Assembly (NCBI RefSeq): GCF_023544465.1
Contig: NZ_JALPVL010000006.1
Span: 310,001 to 374,000 of the forward strand
Reading direction: 5' to 3'
Length of the DNA stretch: 64,000 nucleotides
Origin: Paractinoplanes maris
GTDB taxonomy: Bacteria > Actinomycetota > Actinomycetes > Mycobacteriales > Micromonosporaceae
A program made the position numbers and the translations under genes. The notes under the pieces were generated by a model, which was not told where the DNA came from, searched no databases, and saw nothing but the letters and a program-made list of their open reading frames with translations. Each line of letters opens with the position of its first letter. The first letter of the stretch is position 1. Of the stretch, positions 62,238 through 64,000 are shown one piece after another.

Positions 62238-62657
62238 ATGCAGATGACCTGTCCGAAGTGTCACGGCGACATGCGAGTGTACGAGCGCAGCGGCGTCACG
62301 GTCGATCAGTGCACCGAGTGCCGAGGGATCTTCCTTGACCGCGGTGAGCTCGAGAAACTGTTCGAGGCCGAGTCGAGCTTCAACACTCGCCAGGCTCCGC
62401 CCCAGTCGGCACCGCCGCGTCCGGCTGCGGCCCCGCCGGCGCCGGGTTACGGCCCGCCCCAGCCCGGTGGTTACGCGCCGCCGCCGCCTCCGCCCGCGCC
62501 GGGCTACGGCCAGCCGACCCACGGCTACCCGCCGGCCGCCGCCCCGGGCCACTACGCCCCCGCGCCCGCCGCCTACGGTCACCACGGCCACTACCGCCAG
62601 GGTCACCACGGCCACTACAACCGTCGCAAGAGCTTCCTGCACAACCTGTTCGACTGA
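62238..62657 (+). CDS. TFIIB-type zinc-ribbon protein
   Basis: A 139-residue protein with an N-terminal zinc ribbon (CPKCHGDM and DQCTECRGIFLDRGELEKLFE; four Cys at about 5, 8, 25 and 28), followed by a Pro/Gly/Tyr-rich and then His-rich tail ending RRKSFLHNLFD. The zf-TFIIB group is widespread in bacteria with unknown role. TACCGT (62225-62230) is 7 bases before the ATG, fitting a leaderless mRNA. The His-rich tail could also bind metal. Confidence 0.82.
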   Translation: MQMTCPKCHGDMRVYERSGVTVDQCTECRGIFLDRGELEKLFEAESSFNTRQAPPQSAPPRPAAAPPAPGYGPPQPGGYAPPPPPPAPGYGQPTHGYPPAAAPGHYAPAPAAYGHHGHYRQGHHGHYNRRKSFLHNLFD

Positions 62658-62670
62658 GGTTCGCGGGCGA

Positions 62671-62705
62671 ACCCACCGCCGGCCCCGTGCGGGCGGGCGG
62701 TGGGT
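62671..62705. terminator. Bidirectional hairpin between convergent genes
   Basis: ACCCACCGCC (62671-62680) pairs with GGCGGTGGGT (62696-62705), with a 15-base loop that can itself pair. It fills the gap between the zinc-ribbon gene and the minus-strand deaminase-like gene. No T-run on either side. Confidence 0.55.
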
Positions 62706-62716
62706 GACCCGCGTGC

Positions 62717-63922
62717 TCACCACGACCCGTCGTCGCGGATCCGTCGCGCCGGCCCGTCGCCCGTGAGCAGTCCGGTCAGCGCCTCGTCGAGCGTGCTGCC
62801 GACAAACCACTCGCCGGCCTGGTCGAGGACGAAGACCCGGCCCAGCTCGTCGATCGCCACCACCGCGTCGCCGCCCTCGGTCCCGATGGGGAAGAGCGGC
62901 ACCCCGATGACCTCGGCGAACTCGTCCAGCGCGGCCCACGCATAGGCTCCCGGCTCCGGGTCGAGCCGCAGGAGCCGGATGGCCCGCCGCAGCCCGGGTC
63001 CGCGCCGCGCGCACCGGACCCCCGGGAAATCCGCCACCGCGACCCGCGCCGCCTCGAACGGCCGCAGCCGTCCACCGGAGGCCGCCACCGCACGCTCGAT
63101 CGCCGCCCCACCGAGTGATCCGGTCCCCGGGCCGATCCATCCGCCACCGGCCAGCGCGCGCGCCACCTCGTGCGGGAAACGCCCGGCCACCGGGATCCGG
63201 TCCGAGCCGTGTTTCCACTCACTGGTGAACGCCCGGTCCGACCACGGCAGCACCGCGAGATCCACGAGCACGCTGATGCAGGTCTCACACGGGCGGAACT
63301 CCTGCCCACCCACGGGGTCGCCCTGGTCCCGTACGAGAAAAGCGGCGAAAGCGGCCCCGGCCAGCCAGGCCCTCGCCTCGTCGAGGTCGATCTCGTGCCC
63401 GCGGGCGCGCGACGCCTCATGCAGCGCGTCGGAAAGCGCGATCACCTCGGCGTGCCGCTCGGCCCCGCGCACCCGAGCCTGCGCACCCACCATCTCGAGG
63501 CGCTCGGCCACCAGCGGATGGTGGTGGATGCCCTGGTCACCCTTCGCACCCTGGGCGCGATACAGCCGATCACCCACGGTGAGATGGGCAACGGTCGTCG
63601 GCGCGGGCCGGCGCCGGGTCAGCCGGAGCAACGAGATGGCCGGATCCACCGTGCCCGGCGGGGTCGGACGGCGATCGCGATAGATCGTGGCGATCTCCTC
63701 CGGCGGCACGCTGGGCCAGGTGGAGAGCACACCCGTCTCGCGATCGATCACCGTGCGTGCGCCATCGCCGGGCACGGAGAGCACCGTGGACGGCTGGCGC
63801 GTCCAGACCACGTAGCCGAGATCGAACTCGGCCAGCATCGGCTCACACCCGTATCCGCGCTGCTCGGACTCGTTGAGCGCCCAGCGCGCGGCGATCTCCT
63901 CGGCCTCCGCCCGTGTGATCAC
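62717..63922 (-). CDS. Immunity-deaminase composite: YrhB/Imm35-like, YwqJ-type deaminase, SUKH-3-like
   Basis: A 401-residue protein with three apparent parts. Residues 1-85 (RAEAEEIAARWALNES, ARTVIDRETGVLSTWP) look like a YrhB/Imm35 immunity domain. Residues 105-225 resemble the YwqJ family of nucleic-acid or nucleotide deaminases: GAKGDQGIHHHPLV, then zinc-site HAE (His157, Glu159) and PCETC (Cys212, Cys215). Residues 235-395 resemble SUKH-3 (PHEVARALAGGGWIGPG, YAWAALDEFAEVIGVPLFPIG). Such domains belong to polymorphic toxin systems, but a deaminase flanked by immunity-like folds in one chain is odd. GTG start. Domain names are from memory. Confidence 0.72.
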   Translation of the reverse strand: MITRAEAEEIAARWALNESEQRGYGCEPMLAEFDLGYVVWTRQPSTVLSVPGDGARTVIDRETGVLSTWPSVPPEEIATIYRDRRPTPPGTVDPAISLLRLTRRRPAPTTVAHLTVGDRLYRAQGAKGDQGIHHHPLVAERLEMVGAQARVRGAERHAEVIALSDALHEASRARGHEIDLDEARAWLAGAAFAAFLVRDQGDPVGGQEFRPCETCISVLVDLAVLPWSDRAFTSEWKHGSDRIPVAGRFPHEVARALAGGGWIGPGTGSLGGAAIERAVAASGGRLRPFEAARVAVADFPGVRCARRGPGLRRAIRLLRLDPEPGAYAWAALDEFAEVIGVPLFPIGTEGGDAVVAIDELGRVFVLDQAGEWFVGSTLDEALTGLLTGDGPARRIRDDGSW

Positions 63923-64000
63923 CGTGACCGTCCCCTCTCGAAGCGTGAACCCGATCGCCCGTGGCGACGTTCGCAGATTGAAGTTAACCGAACACGCAAA
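63923..64000. other. Right edge, upstream of the deaminase-like gene
   Basis: 78 bases, no gene seen. It should contain that gene's promoter. The last 25 bases are less GC-rich. Confidence 0.3.

Overview
The window reads as about 64 kb of a GC-rich (roughly 70% or more) actinobacterial chromosome, most likely a Micromonosporaceae member close to Actinoplanes. This rests on the codon bias, a bacterial proteasome activator ending in GQYL, DUF5926, DUF4192 and DUF6457 proteins, an LppU/SCO3897-like protein, and many genes that start 6-8 nt after a TANNNT -10 hexamer with no Shine-Dalgarno site (leaderless). I see no rRNA, tRNA, CRISPR array, insertion sequence or prophage. Genus assignment is inference.

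Layout. 0-5.4 kb: a polyprenyl-phosphate sugar transferase, a secreted cutinase/PET-hydrolase-type esterase, a LytS/LytTR two-component pair, three DnaA-box-like 9-mers, and a member of a phage-associated MGxDIx family. 5.5-16.5 kb: an OmpR-type two-component system with a DUF4153/4173 membrane protein, two small-protein plus Na+/solute symporter pairs (the second acetate-type), and an ABC exporter; a perfect terminator closes the block. 16.6-24.3 kb: LCP cell-wall ligase, rhodanese, glycerophosphodiesterase, orphan histidine kinase, DUF5926, GH16-like protein, arginine deiminase and a NERD-like protein. 24.4-33 kb: PAS and ACT proteins, lipoprotein, pheA, AIM24, metallopeptidase, OsmC, serS, two tandem HAD phosphatases and the proteasome activator Bpa. 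33-43.7 kb: dimethylargininase with a divergent Lrp/AsnC regulator, beta-propeller lipoprotein, a YbjN-like protein with a proteasome-docking-like C-terminus, mobA and fdhD, DUF4192, GNAT, fructosamine kinase, and moaA-moaD behind a short upstream ORF. 43.9-53 kb: a repeat-bearing APH-type kinase, a metallophosphoesterase, a predicted Endonuclease Q-UvrD helicase fusion, an orphan prepilin peptidase, and an AAA ATPase behind a dense CTAG-containing operator-like region. 53.4-64 kb: two GT87-like membrane proteins, moaC-mog-moeA-moaE, a membrane GGDEF-EAL protein preceded by a 7-codon ORF, a zinc-ribbon protein, and a predicted deaminase flanked by immunity-like domains.

How the genes fit together. 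Molybdenum cofactor synthesis is the best represented pathway (moaA, moaD, moaE, moaC, mog, moeA, mobA, fdhD), yet no molybdoenzyme is encoded here. Signal transduction is heavy: two complete two-component systems, an orphan kinase and a c-di-GMP enzyme. Tail-to-tail genes often abut or overlap without a terminator. The items most worth following are the EndoQ-UvrD fusion, the cutinase/PETase homologue, the immunity-deaminase protein, the YbjN-like protein ending GMYL, the CTAG array, and the two upstream ORFs. Four unrelated minisatellite-type repeats also occur, one of them inside a kinase domain.
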